A stretch of 64,000 nt of DNA, from the NCBI GenBank assembly GCA_958295825.1, contig OY282375.1, forward strand, positions 2,961,489 to 3,025,488. Reading direction: 5' to 3'. Every line of letters starts with the position of its first letter. The stretch's first letter is position 1. This document shows positions 8,725-17,138 of the stretch, piece after piece. The position numbers and the translations under genes are program-made. The notes under the pieces were generated by a model, which worked only from the letters and a program-made list of their open reading frames with translations, did no database searches and was not told where the DNA came from. This DNA is from an uncultured Candidatus Entotheonella sp. Lineage in GTDB: Bacteria > Tectomicrobia > Entotheonellia > Entotheonellales > Entotheonellaceae.

Positions 8725-8994
8725 TTACAGGGCGAGGCGCCGCGAGAGCGTCGAGGCAAACCTGGAAGTCTCCCCGACCGCCTCGGTTCGGACGGCATTG
8801 AAGGCGTCACGTTGGGGATAGCCTTGGCGCACCCGTTCCGGCGCGCAGCAGGCGTCCTTGGCGAGATAGACGCGACCGCCGTGCGCATGGGTGATCGCGT
8901 CGAGCGCCGCGAGCAGCGCCAGCGTGTGCACGATGGCGTGGCCGATGTCCGAGGTGGCGCCGAGCACCAGCGCCGTTTCGACCCCGCCGTTCAC
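8725..8994 (-). pseudogene. Hybrid ORF: DprE2 N-terminus fused to DprE1 C-terminus
   Basis: 89 codons. The first 26 (MNGGVETALVLGATSDIG and on to the next helix) are the opening of a DprE2-like short-chain dehydrogenase. The remaining ~63 (LDAITHAHGGRVYLAKDACC to SRRLAL) match the last part of the DprE1-like gene at 11446-12777 almost residue for residue. The join lies in a short segment of similarity, LALL-x-x-LDA. It begins with a GTG overlapping the stop of the 8991 glycosyltransferase. Neither half can make an enzyme. It is best read as the junction left when a block running from the dprE1 3' end through a glycosyltransferase to the dprE2 5' end was duplicated in tandem. Confidence 0.85.
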
Positions 8995-11420
8995 GGTGCG
9001 GTGTTCCCATCACCCGCTGGTTCGGCAACATCGAAGCTGCCCTCCCAGATCTTCTGGCCCTCGCCGGTGAACTGGCCGGTGCGAACCGCGGCGATGGCGT
9101 AATCACGCACGGGCAGCTCCCGCCGCGCTACGCAGACTCCTCTCTCGACGAGAAGGTGATTACTGAAAGAAAAGTTGAGGCCGTCGAAGCCATACTGCTT
9201 GCGATGGCTGGGGAGGTCGTTCACGTCAACCGGGTCCAGGTGGAGGAAGAACGTTGGTTCAGCGTCCTCCGGTCCGCATTGCTCCTTCGCGTAGATGAGG
9301 CTGTTCTCGATGAGATACACATCCCAATCGGAGCGGATTACCGGCGGGTTGCCACCCGTCAGCCACGGCAGATAATCGCTTACTGGTATTGTCTCGAACC
9401 GAACCGGACTCGACATGGCGTGAGGCAGAACGGCGGCGGTTACGCACAACCCGGTTTGCGTTCGCGTCCAGGCTCTGGTGACCGTTCCATCCCCGGGCCC
9501 GTCCCAGGACCACACGACCAGTTCGTCCGGATCGCATTCCTTGGCGAAGGTCTGCGCTAGCCGCCCGTCAACAAGGAGCCCGGCGGCGTCCGATTGATAG
9601 TCGAAATGCGGCTCCATTTTCTTCCAGATCCAAGCGGCGGTATCGTCATCTTCCGGCGGGTCGACGGAAACTAGAGTGAACACCCTTTTTCCATATTTTC
9701 CAGGGGAGCTTAGTGAACCTTCAAAGAGCACCCCATCTTCAAAGCCCTTTCTCGTATGGCTGGTGAGGTTGGCAAAGTGAGTTATCCCAAATTCTCGATA
9801 GAGGGGAATGAATTTTTCATCCCAGCCGGCGTATCCATCTCTCGCCACGTTCGTTGCGTGAAAATAGCCGTAGGAGCTGGCCAGACCATCCAGGTTCACC
9901 ATCGGAAAGCGCGAGAAATACCCTATGACGCCGGCGTCCCACGACCCGACTACGCTGTCCTCGGGAAGCACGCGATTCATAAGCTGCGTACCCCCATAGA
10001 CGGCTTCACCCGATTCGTAGGCAGTTCTGGGTGCGTCTCTACTCCCTTCAATCCACCGGAATGGAGAGGCGAAATCCGCCTTTGCGAGCAGGAAGATCGC
10101 GGCGGCAATAATGCCCACGATCAGAACATTGGCCGCTTGGGGCCACCTCGGCCAGACGAAACGGTGGACGAAGTGAATGGCGACGTAGCATCTCGCAGGG
10201 ACGATGAGTACCATCATCAGGTACGCGGGGACGAAATACCAAGCATGTCGTCCCTGGAGAACAGGATGCACGGTGAGGACGGTCTGCGCGAACTTGGCCA
10301 GATGCCCGACCGCCAAACCGGACACGCCCGCCAGAAAGGCCAGCAGAAGCCAGTCCTCCCGACTCCGGGAGCGGCAGGCGAACCACCAGACCAACAAGAG
10401 GTAGGCGCAAACCTCCAGCACAATCAGCAGCTCATAGTCAAAGACGGGAACCTGCAATACCTCCTGGAAGTTCCGGATCAGGCTATATCCGTCTCCGTGC
10501 TGCCACTCGGCCTGCGACCACGCCTGCTTGCTCGCGCCACTCACCGGTACGATGCCGCCGAAGACGAGCTTGTTGTAGGCGAAGTACACCAGGATGCCCG
10601 CGCCCGAGCCGAACAATGACGGCAGGGCTTTGAGATCGGGTATGGAGCGAGCCCGCGCTCCGAATGACGCGCCGGACGGGCGGTCTTGCCACGACCACTC
10701 GATCAGGCATAGCGCCGCAGTCGCCGCCAAGGATATGGCGATGTACTCCAAGCGCACCCAGGGCAGGGCAAAGGCTACCGCGGCCAGCGGCCACTTCCAC
10801 CGCGCCGGGCTTCGCGCAAAGAGACAGGCGGTCAGAATGAACAGGCCCAGCATGAATAGCGCCGCCGCTGCTTCCATCCCCAGAAACAGCGCGCGCTGCT
10901 GGTAGAGCATCGGCAGCAATGCGAATAGCAGAATCCAGGGCAGCCTCGCCACCCGGGCGGCTACGGCGATGAGCGCCACGCCGCCGGCAACCAGCATGAT
11001 CTCGAACGCCTTGATGCCGAACAGCGCGGCTTCCTTGTCGAATACCCAGTAGAACGGCGTGATCAGAAACAGCCAGACTGGGTGATAGCCGTTGGTACGC
11101 GTGATGCCGCCGTCGAAGGTGGAGAACTTGCCCTCGGCCAAGTTGAAGGCGATCTGGAAGTAATAGAAGGCGTCGTCGGTACTCACGAAGCGGATCAGGT
11201 TGATCAGATCGGAGTGGGCGAGCATGTACCAGGCGAAGCCGGCCCCGTAGGCCAGGACGCCCCCGATGAACAGGACGAACAGCGCGTTGCGCAGTGGAGG
11301 CGGTAACTTACTGAATTTAATGAAGTTTTTCGGGAGGGGGGGGTAGATACCATCTTTGTCCTTGGCTGTCCCTAGGGCATTCCAGTGGTCATTCGGCGTT
11401 GGGTCGTTCGGCATGGTCAT
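8991..11420 (-). CDS. GT-C membrane glycosyltransferase, second type, copy 2, with shared C-terminal domain
   Basis: About 809 residues from the ATG at 11420, which has an AGAGAG site 6-8 bases upstream; the open frame continues further into dprE1 but without family similarity. The membrane half carries TDDAFYYFQIAFNLAEG (DD at 82-83) and TRTNGYHPVWL. The C-terminal domain is the most divergent of the four glycosyltransferase copies: GFDGLNFSF replaces the usual core, and GEGQKIWEGSF has an extra residue. A run of eight C on the coding strand (11336-11343) encodes Pro27-Pro28. It follows dprE1 by 25 bases and is probably in the same transcript. Likely role: transfer of the lipid-linked pentose made by its neighbours. 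Confidence 0.85.
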   Translation of the reverse strand: MTMPNDPTPNDHWNALGTAKDKDGIYPPLPKNFIKFSKLPPPLRNALFVLFIGGVLAYGAGFAWYMLAHSDLINLIRFVSTDDAFYYFQIAFNLAEGKFSTFDGGITRTNGYHPVWLFLITPFYWVFDKEAALFGIKAFEIMLVAGGVALIAVAARVARLPWILLFALLPMLYQQRALFLGMEAAAALFMLGLFILTACLFARSPARWKWPLAAVAFALPWVRLEYIAISLAATAALCLIEWSWQDRPSGASFGARARSIPDLKALPSLFGSGAGILVYFAYNKLVFGGIVPVSGASKQAWSQAEWQHGDGYSLIRNFQEVLQVPVFDYELLIVLEVCAYLLLVWWFACRSRSREDWLLLAFLAGVSGLAVGHLAKFAQTVLTVHPVLQGRHAWYFVPAYLMMVLIVPARCYVAIHFVHRFVWPRWPQAANVLIVGIIAAAIFLLAKADFASPFRWIEGSRDAPRTAYESGEAVYGGTQLMNRVLPEDSVVGSWDAGVIGYFSRFPMVNLDGLASSYGYFHATNVARDGYAGWDEKFIPLYREFGITHFANLTSHTRKGFEDGVLFEGSLSSPGKYGKRVFTLVSVDPPEDDDTAAWIWKKMEPHFDYQSDAAGLLVDGRLAQTFAKECDPDELVVWSWDGPGDGTVTRAWTRTQTGLCVTAAVLPHAMSSPVRFETIPVSDYLPWLTGGNPPVIRSDWDVYLIENSLIYAKEQCGPEDAEPTFFLHLDPVDVNDLPSHRKQYGFDGLNFSFSNHLLVERGVCVARRELPVRDYAIAAVRTGQFTGEGQKIWEGSFDVAEPAGDGNTAP
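11336..11343. repeat. Poly-G tract (8) in the 5' coding region of a glycosyltransferase
   Basis: Eight G in a row (poly-C in the coding sense) at codons 26-29 of the 8991-11420 gene. The position relative to the start is like that of the 11-base tract in its paralogue. Confidence 0.85.
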
Positions 11421-11445
11421 ATCGTTTCTCTCTGATATGGGGAGC

Positions 11446-12777
11446 CTATAGCGCGAGCCTCCGTGAGAGCGCGGAGGCGAACCTGGGGGTCTCCCCGACC
11501 GCCTCGGCGCGGACGGCCTTGAAGGCGTCACGTTGGGGATAGCCTTGGCGCACCCGCTCCGGTGCGCAGCAGGCGTCCTTGGCGAGATAGACGCGACCGC
11601 CGTGCGCATGGGTGATTGCGTCGAGCCCGTCGAGCAGTGCCAGCGTGCCGCCCCGTATCGGAAAGTCGAGCGCCAGCGTGTATCCCTCCATGGGAAACGA
11701 CATCAACCCCTCCCCGGCGGGACCGAACAGCTTGAGGACCGTGAGGAACGGGCCCTGTCCGGACGCGGCGATACGTTCCAGCAGAGCCGCTATGCCGGTC
11801 GGGCTTTTCGCCTTGGGCAGCACGCACTGGTACTGAACGAATCCTCGCCGACCGTAGAGACGGTTCCACGCCTCGATCCGATCCAGGGGAAAGAAGAACG
11901 GGTCGAAGTGGACCGGCCGTCCCCCGCTACGCACCCGTCCCCAGCGGTAGTAGAGTTCGTTGAAGCGGCTGATCGAAGCCCGGTTGAGCAGAACGGACGG
12001 CGCATCCATTGGAACCGAGAACTTACTCACGGGCGGCAAGCGCGAGGGGTTGGACGCGAGCTGCGACGGCAACGCACGGCGTGCCATGAATGTTCCGCGC
12101 GTTATCAGCGAGCGGCCCAGCTTTGCGCCACGCGCCAGACAGTCGAGCCAGGCGACGCTGTAGGGCCAGTCGCGCGACGCCTCGAACACGGCCATGGTCT
12201 CGTCGAGGTCGCGCACGGCCAGGGTCTCCGCCATGACGAAGGCGGTAGCGATCGGCTTGAGCCGGAAGCTCGCGGCGAGGATGACGCCGGTCAGCCCCAT
12301 GCCGCCAAGGGTGGCGCGAAAGAGATCGGCATTTTCGGCGCGGCTGCATGGCTGAACGTCTCCGTTCGCCGTTGCCAGCATCAACGACTCGACGTGCGCG
12401 CCGAAGGTCCCGTCGCGATGGTGGTTCTTGCCGTGCACGTCGGCGGCGATCATCCCTCCGACGGTGACGAACTTCGTTCCCGGCACCACCGGCGGGAACC
12501 AGCCGCGCGGCACGAACGTGGCGAGAACGTCGGCCAGCATCACGCCGGCTTCGCAGGTCAACAGGCCAGTCTTGGCGTCAAACGCCAGCATCCGGTCCAT
12601 CGCCAGCATCGAGAGCGTCAGCTCCGGGTTGAGCGCCGCATCACCGTAGGACCGTCCGTTGCCGCGGGCGAGCGCCGTGTCGTGGCCAGCGAGCAGGCCG
12701 GGAAGGGCCTCGCGTTCGCGAAGGCGCTCCACCCGGCAATCCACGACCGGATACCGGCCCCAGCCGGAGAGTTTCAC
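11446..12777 (-). CDS. dprE1: DprE1-like decaprenylphosphoryl-ribose oxidase (FAD)
   Basis: 443 residues (M. tuberculosis DprE1 has 461). A VAO-type FAD oxidase: GNGRSYGD at 39-46 binds FAD, HGKNHH at 115-120 matches the conserved flavin-site His region, and Lys400 in YLAKD matches catalytic Lys418. Known role: oxidises polyprenyl-phosphoryl-ribose at C2' so that a reductase (DprE2) can make the arabinose donor. The residue equivalent to Cys387, the covalent target of benzothiazinones in mycobacteria, is Ala369 (GYTLALDFPI). The start is a GTG at 12777 overlapping the GtrA stop (GTGA) with an AGGGAG site; a longer upstream frame lacks family similarity. No intact dprE2 is in the window. Confidence 0.8.
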   Translation of the reverse strand: MKLSGWGRYPVVDCRVERLREREALPGLLAGHDTALARGNGRSYGDAALNPELTLSMLAMDRMLAFDAKTGLLTCEAGVMLADVLATFVPRGWFPPVVPGTKFVTVGGMIAADVHGKNHHRDGTFGAHVESLMLATANGDVQPCSRAENADLFRATLGGMGLTGVILAASFRLKPIATAFVMAETLAVRDLDETMAVFEASRDWPYSVAWLDCLARGAKLGRSLITRGTFMARRALPSQLASNPSRLPPVSKFSVPMDAPSVLLNRASISRFNELYYRWGRVRSGGRPVHFDPFFFPLDRIEAWNRLYGRRGFVQYQCVLPKAKSPTGIAALLERIAASGQGPFLTVLKLFGPAGEGLMSFPMEGYTLALDFPIRGGTLALLDGLDAITHAHGGRVYLAKDACCAPERVRQGYPQRDAFKAVRAEAVGETPRFASALSRRLAL

Positions 12778-13196
12778 AGGGTCCACTCCCTGAACACAAA
12801 GCGCTTGTCGAGGTGGTACTTGGCGACGTATCCGATAGCGAGTCCGAAAACGGCGCCAGCGTAACGCAGCCAGCGCGTATCGCCCATCGCCGCAAACGCC
12901 AGTTCGGTCCCCCAAAAAATGCCGGTCGTCAAGACGCCCGTTAGTGAATAGAGGGCGAACCTGACCGCGTGGCCGCGCACCGAGGTGGGCCGGTCATGGA
13001 ATATCCAGCGGCGGTCGAGGACATACTTGGCGACCAGTCCGGTGAAGGTGCCCGCTGCCATGGCCGCATACAGCTCGTAGCGGCCGGCGTACAGCGTGCT
13101 GCTGACGTGTTGGGCCGCGACGTTGACCGCCGTGGCAACCGCGGCAAAGGCGGCGTAACGCCGGACGAAAGCCGGTGGACCGCAGGCGTCTGTCAC
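12774..13196 (-). CDS. GtrA-like small membrane protein
   Basis: 140 residues with four predicted membrane helices and the family's paired motif near the second and fourth helices (KYVLDRRWIFHD, KYHLDKRFVF). GtrA proteins help move or present polyprenyl-phosphate sugars; the mycobacterial relative Rv3789 sits beside dprE1 and has been linked to arabinan assembly. Here it lies between the HAD-UbiA gene (4-base overlap) and dprE1 (4-base overlap), so translational coupling and a joint function are likely. It may act as flippase or anchor for the decaprenyl-phosphoryl sugar. Confidence 0.85.
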   Translation of the reverse strand: MTDACGPPAFVRRYAAFAAVATAVNVAAQHVSSTLYAGRYELYAAMAAGTFTGLVAKYVLDRRWIFHDRPTSVRGHAVRFALYSLTGVLTTGIFWGTELAFAAMGDTRWLRYAGAVFGLAIGYVAKYHLDKRFVFREWTL

Positions 13197-14626
13197 AAGG
13201 CGGCGACGAGCACGATCAGAAAACCGAGGCCGGTCAGCCAGCTTGCCCGGTCGCGCATCGTGAACACCACCGGGTCATCGCCGACGACGCCGCGATTGGC
13301 GAGCAACGCCAGGCGTCCCAGCCAGTAGAGCAGGAGCGGACAGACCAGCCACAGGAGTTCCGGTCGGTCATAGAGGCCGCTTACGTCCGGGCTCTGGATG
13401 TAGAGGGTGAGAATCACCACCGCAGCGAAGCCGCTCGCCGCACCGAGCGCCGCCAGCATCGGGAGGTCTTCGACAACATAGGCGCGTCCGCCGGATGCGG
13501 ACCGGCCGGACTTGTGCAGCGCGTACAGCTCATTTTGGCGCTTGACGACGGCCAGAGCGAGAAAGACGAACAGGAAAAAGGCGAGGAACCAGGGTGACAG
13601 GCGGATCGATCCTGCGGCCGCGCCGGCGAGCACGCGGATCGCGTAGAGCATCGCCAGCACAACGACATCAATGAAGATCTTGCGCTTGAGCGACAGTGAA
13701 TAGGCGACCGTCACGATCAGGTAGAGAAGAACGCAAAACCCCGTTACGGGCGACAGCCAAAGGGCCAGAGCGAGTCCGCCTGCTACCAGCGCGATGCCGA
13801 GGCCGACCGCCGGCAAAAGCGGCGTTTGCCCTGCCGCCAGCGGACGGTGGCGCTTGTTCGGGTGCTCGCGGTCGTGCGGGAGGTCGAGCAGATCGTTGAA
13901 CAGGTACGTACCCGATGCACAGGCCGAGAGCGCCCCGAACACCGCCGTCGCCACCAGCCAGGACACGGTCCGGGTTTCGTGCGCCGCCATGAGGGGCACG
14001 AATACGAGCACGTTCTTGACCCACTGGTGCGGGCGCAAGGCCCGGAAGCAGTCGCGCGGACCGCCACCGAAGCCGGGGAGGAAACGGGCCTCGGCGTCTA
14101 TCGTGCGCACGCGCTGCGCGAGGCCCGTGCGGAGGCCGACGCCGATGGCGCGCCGCGCCTGTTTCCATACCGCCAGATCGCGGCGTTCATTGCCGATATA
14201 GTCGAATCCACCCTTGCCGAATTTTTCAACCAGAGCATCTGCCTTGGCCTGACCCGTCAGATTGGTGCGTCCGTCAGACGCGAGATGCCCCGCGGCGCCC
14301 ACGCTTTCGACAAGCGGAGCGACCACCAATTCGTCGGAACCGGAGGCCAGCCAGACCTCGCGTCCCGCTGTCTTGGCGGCGGCGATTTCGTGAAGCACGG
14401 CCGGGTTTAGCACCAGGGTTGCCGGCGACAGTGGCATCGCCCGCGCGACTCTGCGCTTCAGGGCGGCGCGGCCTCGGGCGAGCCACAGCGGCAGAACGAA
14501 CAACAGGAGCGGACGGACGGCGATCAGCCGGAAGATACCCTCAATCAGCAGGTCGCCGCTGACCAGCGTGCCGTCCACGTCGACGGCCAGTGGTGGCGCA
14601 ATGTCGTGCGGGGGCGAATTGCTCAT
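13193..14626 (-). CDS. HAD-UbiA fusion: polyprenyl-phosphate phosphoribosyltransferase (DPPR synthase-like)
   Basis: About 477 residues. The N-terminal ~180 form a HAD-type phosphatase domain (DVDGT at 16-20; SGSDEL near 95-100). The rest is a UbiA-type membrane prenyltransferase with RPHQWVKNVLVFVP (198-211), the NDLLDLPHDREHPNKRHRP metal-diphosphate motif (244-262) and a second acidic motif KIFIDVVVLAMLYAIR. Known role of this family: transfer of 5-phosphoribose from PRPP to polyprenyl phosphate, followed by dephosphorylation. The fused HAD domain could do that second step. It is the first gene of the minus-strand glycan operon. The ATG at 14626 has only a weak ribosome binding site; an in-frame ATG at 14683 is possible. 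Confidence 0.82.
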   Translation of the reverse strand: MSNSPPHDIAPPLAVDVDGTLVSGDLLIEGIFRLIAVRPLLLFVLPLWLARGRAALKRRVARAMPLSPATLVLNPAVLHEIAAAKTAGREVWLASGSDELVVAPLVESVGAAGHLASDGRTNLTGQAKADALVEKFGKGGFDYIGNERRDLAVWKQARRAIGVGLRTGLAQRVRTIDAEARFLPGFGGGPRDCFRALRPHQWVKNVLVFVPLMAAHETRTVSWLVATAVFGALSACASGTYLFNDLLDLPHDREHPNKRHRPLAAGQTPLLPAVGLGIALVAGGLALALWLSPVTGFCVLLYLIVTVAYSLSLKRKIFIDVVVLAMLYAIRVLAGAAAGSIRLSPWFLAFFLFVFLALAVVKRQNELYALHKSGRSASGGRAYVVEDLPMLAALGAASGFAAVVILTLYIQSPDVSGLYDRPELLWLVCPLLLYWLGRLALLANRGVVGDDPVVFTMRDRASWLTGLGFLIVLVAAL

Positions 14627-14783
14627 GGTGTGGGACTGAATTCGTGATGCCGCTTCATTGACCTTTGCATCGGATCGTCTCATGGCGCCTATTGTAGTAA
14701 GACTCCCGGAACAGTGCGAGGGTGCTCCCGCTGCCGGTATCGCCGGTTTTCGATACCGGCACTGCCAATCCGTGGTTCCAGGG

Positions 14784-16526
14784 TCATGGTTCAATGCGCC
14801 GATACTCGACCAATACGGACCGGCCTTCAATATGCACGATGCGCACGTCGAGATCGTTGGCGTCGGCGTCCGTCAGTCTCAGATGCTCACCGAATCCGAA
14901 GCGCACCGGCTGAGTCTGACCGTGGTTGATCGCAACGTTGGAAGCGTACAGATACGTGCGTCCGTAGCTGTCCAGGGTCGGATTCAGCCTGCCGTTGAGC
15001 CCTGGAAGGTATCCCGTCGCCTCAGGGAATATGACAGCACCGCCGTCGCGCAGTTCTTCGAGGTCCAGAGTAAGCCCACGCTCAGCAGGAGTCCATGCGC
15101 GCTCCATGCAAGCCGAAAAACCCTTGGCGGCTGCGAACACCGTCATAGGCAGATGAGTGGTATGCAAGTCGAACTGCGCCTCCCCGTGCTCGTCGGTCGA
15201 AGCGCGTTTCCACGTCTTGTTCGGGAACAGCGCCAGCAGGTCAGCACCAGCCAGAGGTTTGCCCGCGCCGTACACGGCGACGGTTGCGCGCGCCGGACTC
15301 GGCTCCAGGATGGCAGCGGGAATGATGAGCAGGACTTCCGTTCCATCGATCAACCGGTATTCGGGTAGCTTGCCGCAGAGTTCCTGTGTTTCGCGCTGGA
15401 TAATCGGAACCCCGTCACCGCGGCGCTCCATGAAAAATTGCCTGTCCCGGGAGCCATGCGTGTCGCCGACCGGCATGCGTCCGAGAATCGAGGTCAATGC
15501 CTCGTTGCGGGTCGCCTGTCGCGCCGCCATGCTTTCCAGGGTCAAGTTGTTCGGCAAGGCACCGGGAGACTGTATCTCCAGACGGTCCTCGAACATCGAC
15601 AAGCGGATCTTGCTGGCGTGAATCGAATAGTCACGATGCACCACGGCATTGACCAGTGCCTCAAACAGCGCCTTGTCGCTGTACTGCGGCAGGTTGACGC
15701 GCGCCGGCTCCTTACGAGCCGCAACCCGCATGTTTCGCACCGCAAAGGCTACCGCATCGGCAATCTGCCGGTTCAACGGGCCGGTGATTTCCTGCGCGTC
15801 GACCTGGCCGGAAGTTCGGTCTTTTCCCCGGTAGCGGGTTGCCGTAAGGCATGCGTTCGGGAGCCATTGTTCGGGATTTCGGGTACACAACAGCACGCCG
15901 GCTACCGTGGCGCGAGGCGTGCCGGTCTCGTCGGGCAACAGAAGCGCCAGCTTGCCGAGCGCCGATTCAGGCTCTGCCGCGCCCTCCGCGCTCAGCAGGG
16001 GCTTCCAAAGCGATTCGTCCAGCGTGTTGAATCCGGTTTGCGACACGGTTTGTTCGTCGAATGACACGAATCTCGCCTGCCCCCGCCGTTGCGCCAGGCG
16101 CAGACACTCGTCACTCGTCATCTTTCGCTTCGCGCCGCCTACGCGAATGTAGCTACCGCCGGGGCTGTCGTGCTGCGCATCCCCCTGCGGTATTTCAACG
16201 ACCAAGAAGCGTTTGCCATCCGGGGTTTGCTTGTGCTGGGTACGAATGCGAACGGACGGCTTGATCGAGTCGGTACTGACTTCGACAAGGACAGCATCGA
16301 GGGCAACGAGCTGTTCACGCGACAGGTTCTGCACGTCACCCTTGTCGGTGACGCCGCAGAGCAGCCTACCTCCCGTCGCATTGGCAAACGCGGCAATCTC
16401 ATCCGCCAGGTCGTCGCGGCTTGGACTTCTTGGACGCGTCCCGGAGAAGTCAATCTGCTTGAACTCCCATCGGCTGTCCTCACCCAGTTGCAGCTGCAGC
16501 GCGATGTCTTCGTCACGATAATCCAT
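14784..16526 (-). CDS. AlbA_2 (Schlafen-type) domain protein, RecG-like
   Basis: 580 residues. The N-terminal part has the AlbA_2 pattern: EDSRWEFKQIDF, then ADEIAAFANATGGRLLCGV. The middle contains RYRGKDRTSGQ and NAVVHRDYSIHASKIRLSMF, typical of the C-terminal half of 'ATP-dependent DNA helicase RecG-related' proteins (HATPase_c_4). The last ~150 residues are a beta-rich extension that I do not recognise. Members are thought to act as nucleic-acid-binding regulators and some are near defence or mobile loci. The ATG at 16526 was chosen for its GGGAGCG site. It is not obviously co-transcribed with the glycan operon: the frames are separated by 157 bases. Confidence 0.75.
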   Translation of the reverse strand: MDYRDEDIALQLQLGEDSRWEFKQIDFSGTRPRSPSRDDLADEIAAFANATGGRLLCGVTDKGDVQNLSREQLVALDAVLVEVSTDSIKPSVRIRTQHKQTPDGKRFLVVEIPQGDAQHDSPGGSYIRVGGAKRKMTSDECLRLAQRRGQARFVSFDEQTVSQTGFNTLDESLWKPLLSAEGAAEPESALGKLALLLPDETGTPRATVAGVLLCTRNPEQWLPNACLTATRYRGKDRTSGQVDAQEITGPLNRQIADAVAFAVRNMRVAARKEPARVNLPQYSDKALFEALVNAVVHRDYSIHASKIRLSMFEDRLEIQSPGALPNNLTLESMAARQATRNEALTSILGRMPVGDTHGSRDRQFFMERRGDGVPIIQRETQELCGKLPEYRLIDGTEVLLIIPAAILEPSPARATVAVYGAGKPLAGADLLALFPNKTWKRASTDEHGEAQFDLHTTHLPMTVFAAAKGFSACMERAWTPAERGLTLDLEELRDGGAVIFPEATGYLPGLNGRLNPTLDSYGRTYLYASNVAINHGQTQPVRFGFGEHLRLTDADANDLDVRIVHIEGRSVLVEYRRIEP

Positions 16527-16569
16527 GGATCGCTCCCGAACCCGAGCGAGGTTCTCGACGGTGCGTCGA

Positions 16570-16908
16570 TCAGTAAAGCAGAATTTGCCAGAAACCATTC
16601 AGCACCGTCAAGGCCACGGCGCCGATTAGCGTGGTGGTCAGGTTCTCGATCTCGAACCCCTCAAGCAGCTTGTCGGTGAGGAACAGCAGAAAGGCATTGA
16701 TGACGAAGGCGAACAGCCCGAAGGTGAGCAGCATCGGGATGAAGGCGATGAAACCGAGAATGCCCGACAGCAGGGTTTGCAACAGGCCGTAGACGAGGGC
16801 GGCGAGCACGGCGTGGCCGAAATTGCGGAGGTGGAAGCCCGGCAGGAACCTTGCGATGAGGGTCAGCGAACCGGCGGACAGAAGCAGGTAAATGAGCCAG
16901 CGTATCAT
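16570..16908 (-). CDS. Phage holin family 4 (DUF360) membrane protein
   Basis: 112 residues with four hydrophobic helices, beginning MIRWLIYLLLSAGSL and containing FLPGFHLRNFGHAVLAALVYGLL. This is the common small membrane family annotated as 'phage holin family 4' or DUF360, present as a single gene in many bacteria without a phage; function unknown. The ATG at 16908 has GGGAG and GAGG just upstream. It lies 43 bases before the AlbA_2 gene on the same strand and is divergent from tyrS. Confidence 0.85.
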   Translation of the reverse strand: MIRWLIYLLLSAGSLTLIARFLPGFHLRNFGHAVLAALVYGLLQTLLSGILGFIAFIPMLLTFGLFAFVINAFLLFLTDKLLEGFEIENLTTTLIGAVALTVLNGFWQILLY

Positions 16909-17021
16909 CCTCAACTCCCGTGGCGAGGGGTGGATATCGGCGAAACCATTGGACTTTGTAAGCCCCCGTCGTCCCGGCGGTGAAGACAAACCTACCGCGC
17001 GAGGCTCGACGGGCGGCGGCG

Positions 17022-17052
17022 TTGGCACTTCTCACGGCCGCCGACTTATAAT
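17022..17052 (+). promoter_or_regulatory. Putative sigma-70 promoter for tyrS
   Basis: TTGGCA at 17022-17027 and a perfect TATAAT at 17047-17052. The 19-base spacer is longer than ideal. It lies 87 bases upstream of the tyrS start. Confidence 0.5.
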
Positions 17053-17138
17053 AGACTCTATTACATTAACACGCCTCACCGGCGCGCCCGTCTGCTCCTT
17101 GGCGCGCGTTTGACCCCTTCGATAACGGAATCCATACT

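Noticed and set aside
11533..12864. 443-codon plus-strand open frame opposite dprE1
   Set aside because: No motif, Arg/Gln-rich shadow of dprE1, which has conserved catalytic residues and overlapping starts with its operon neighbours.
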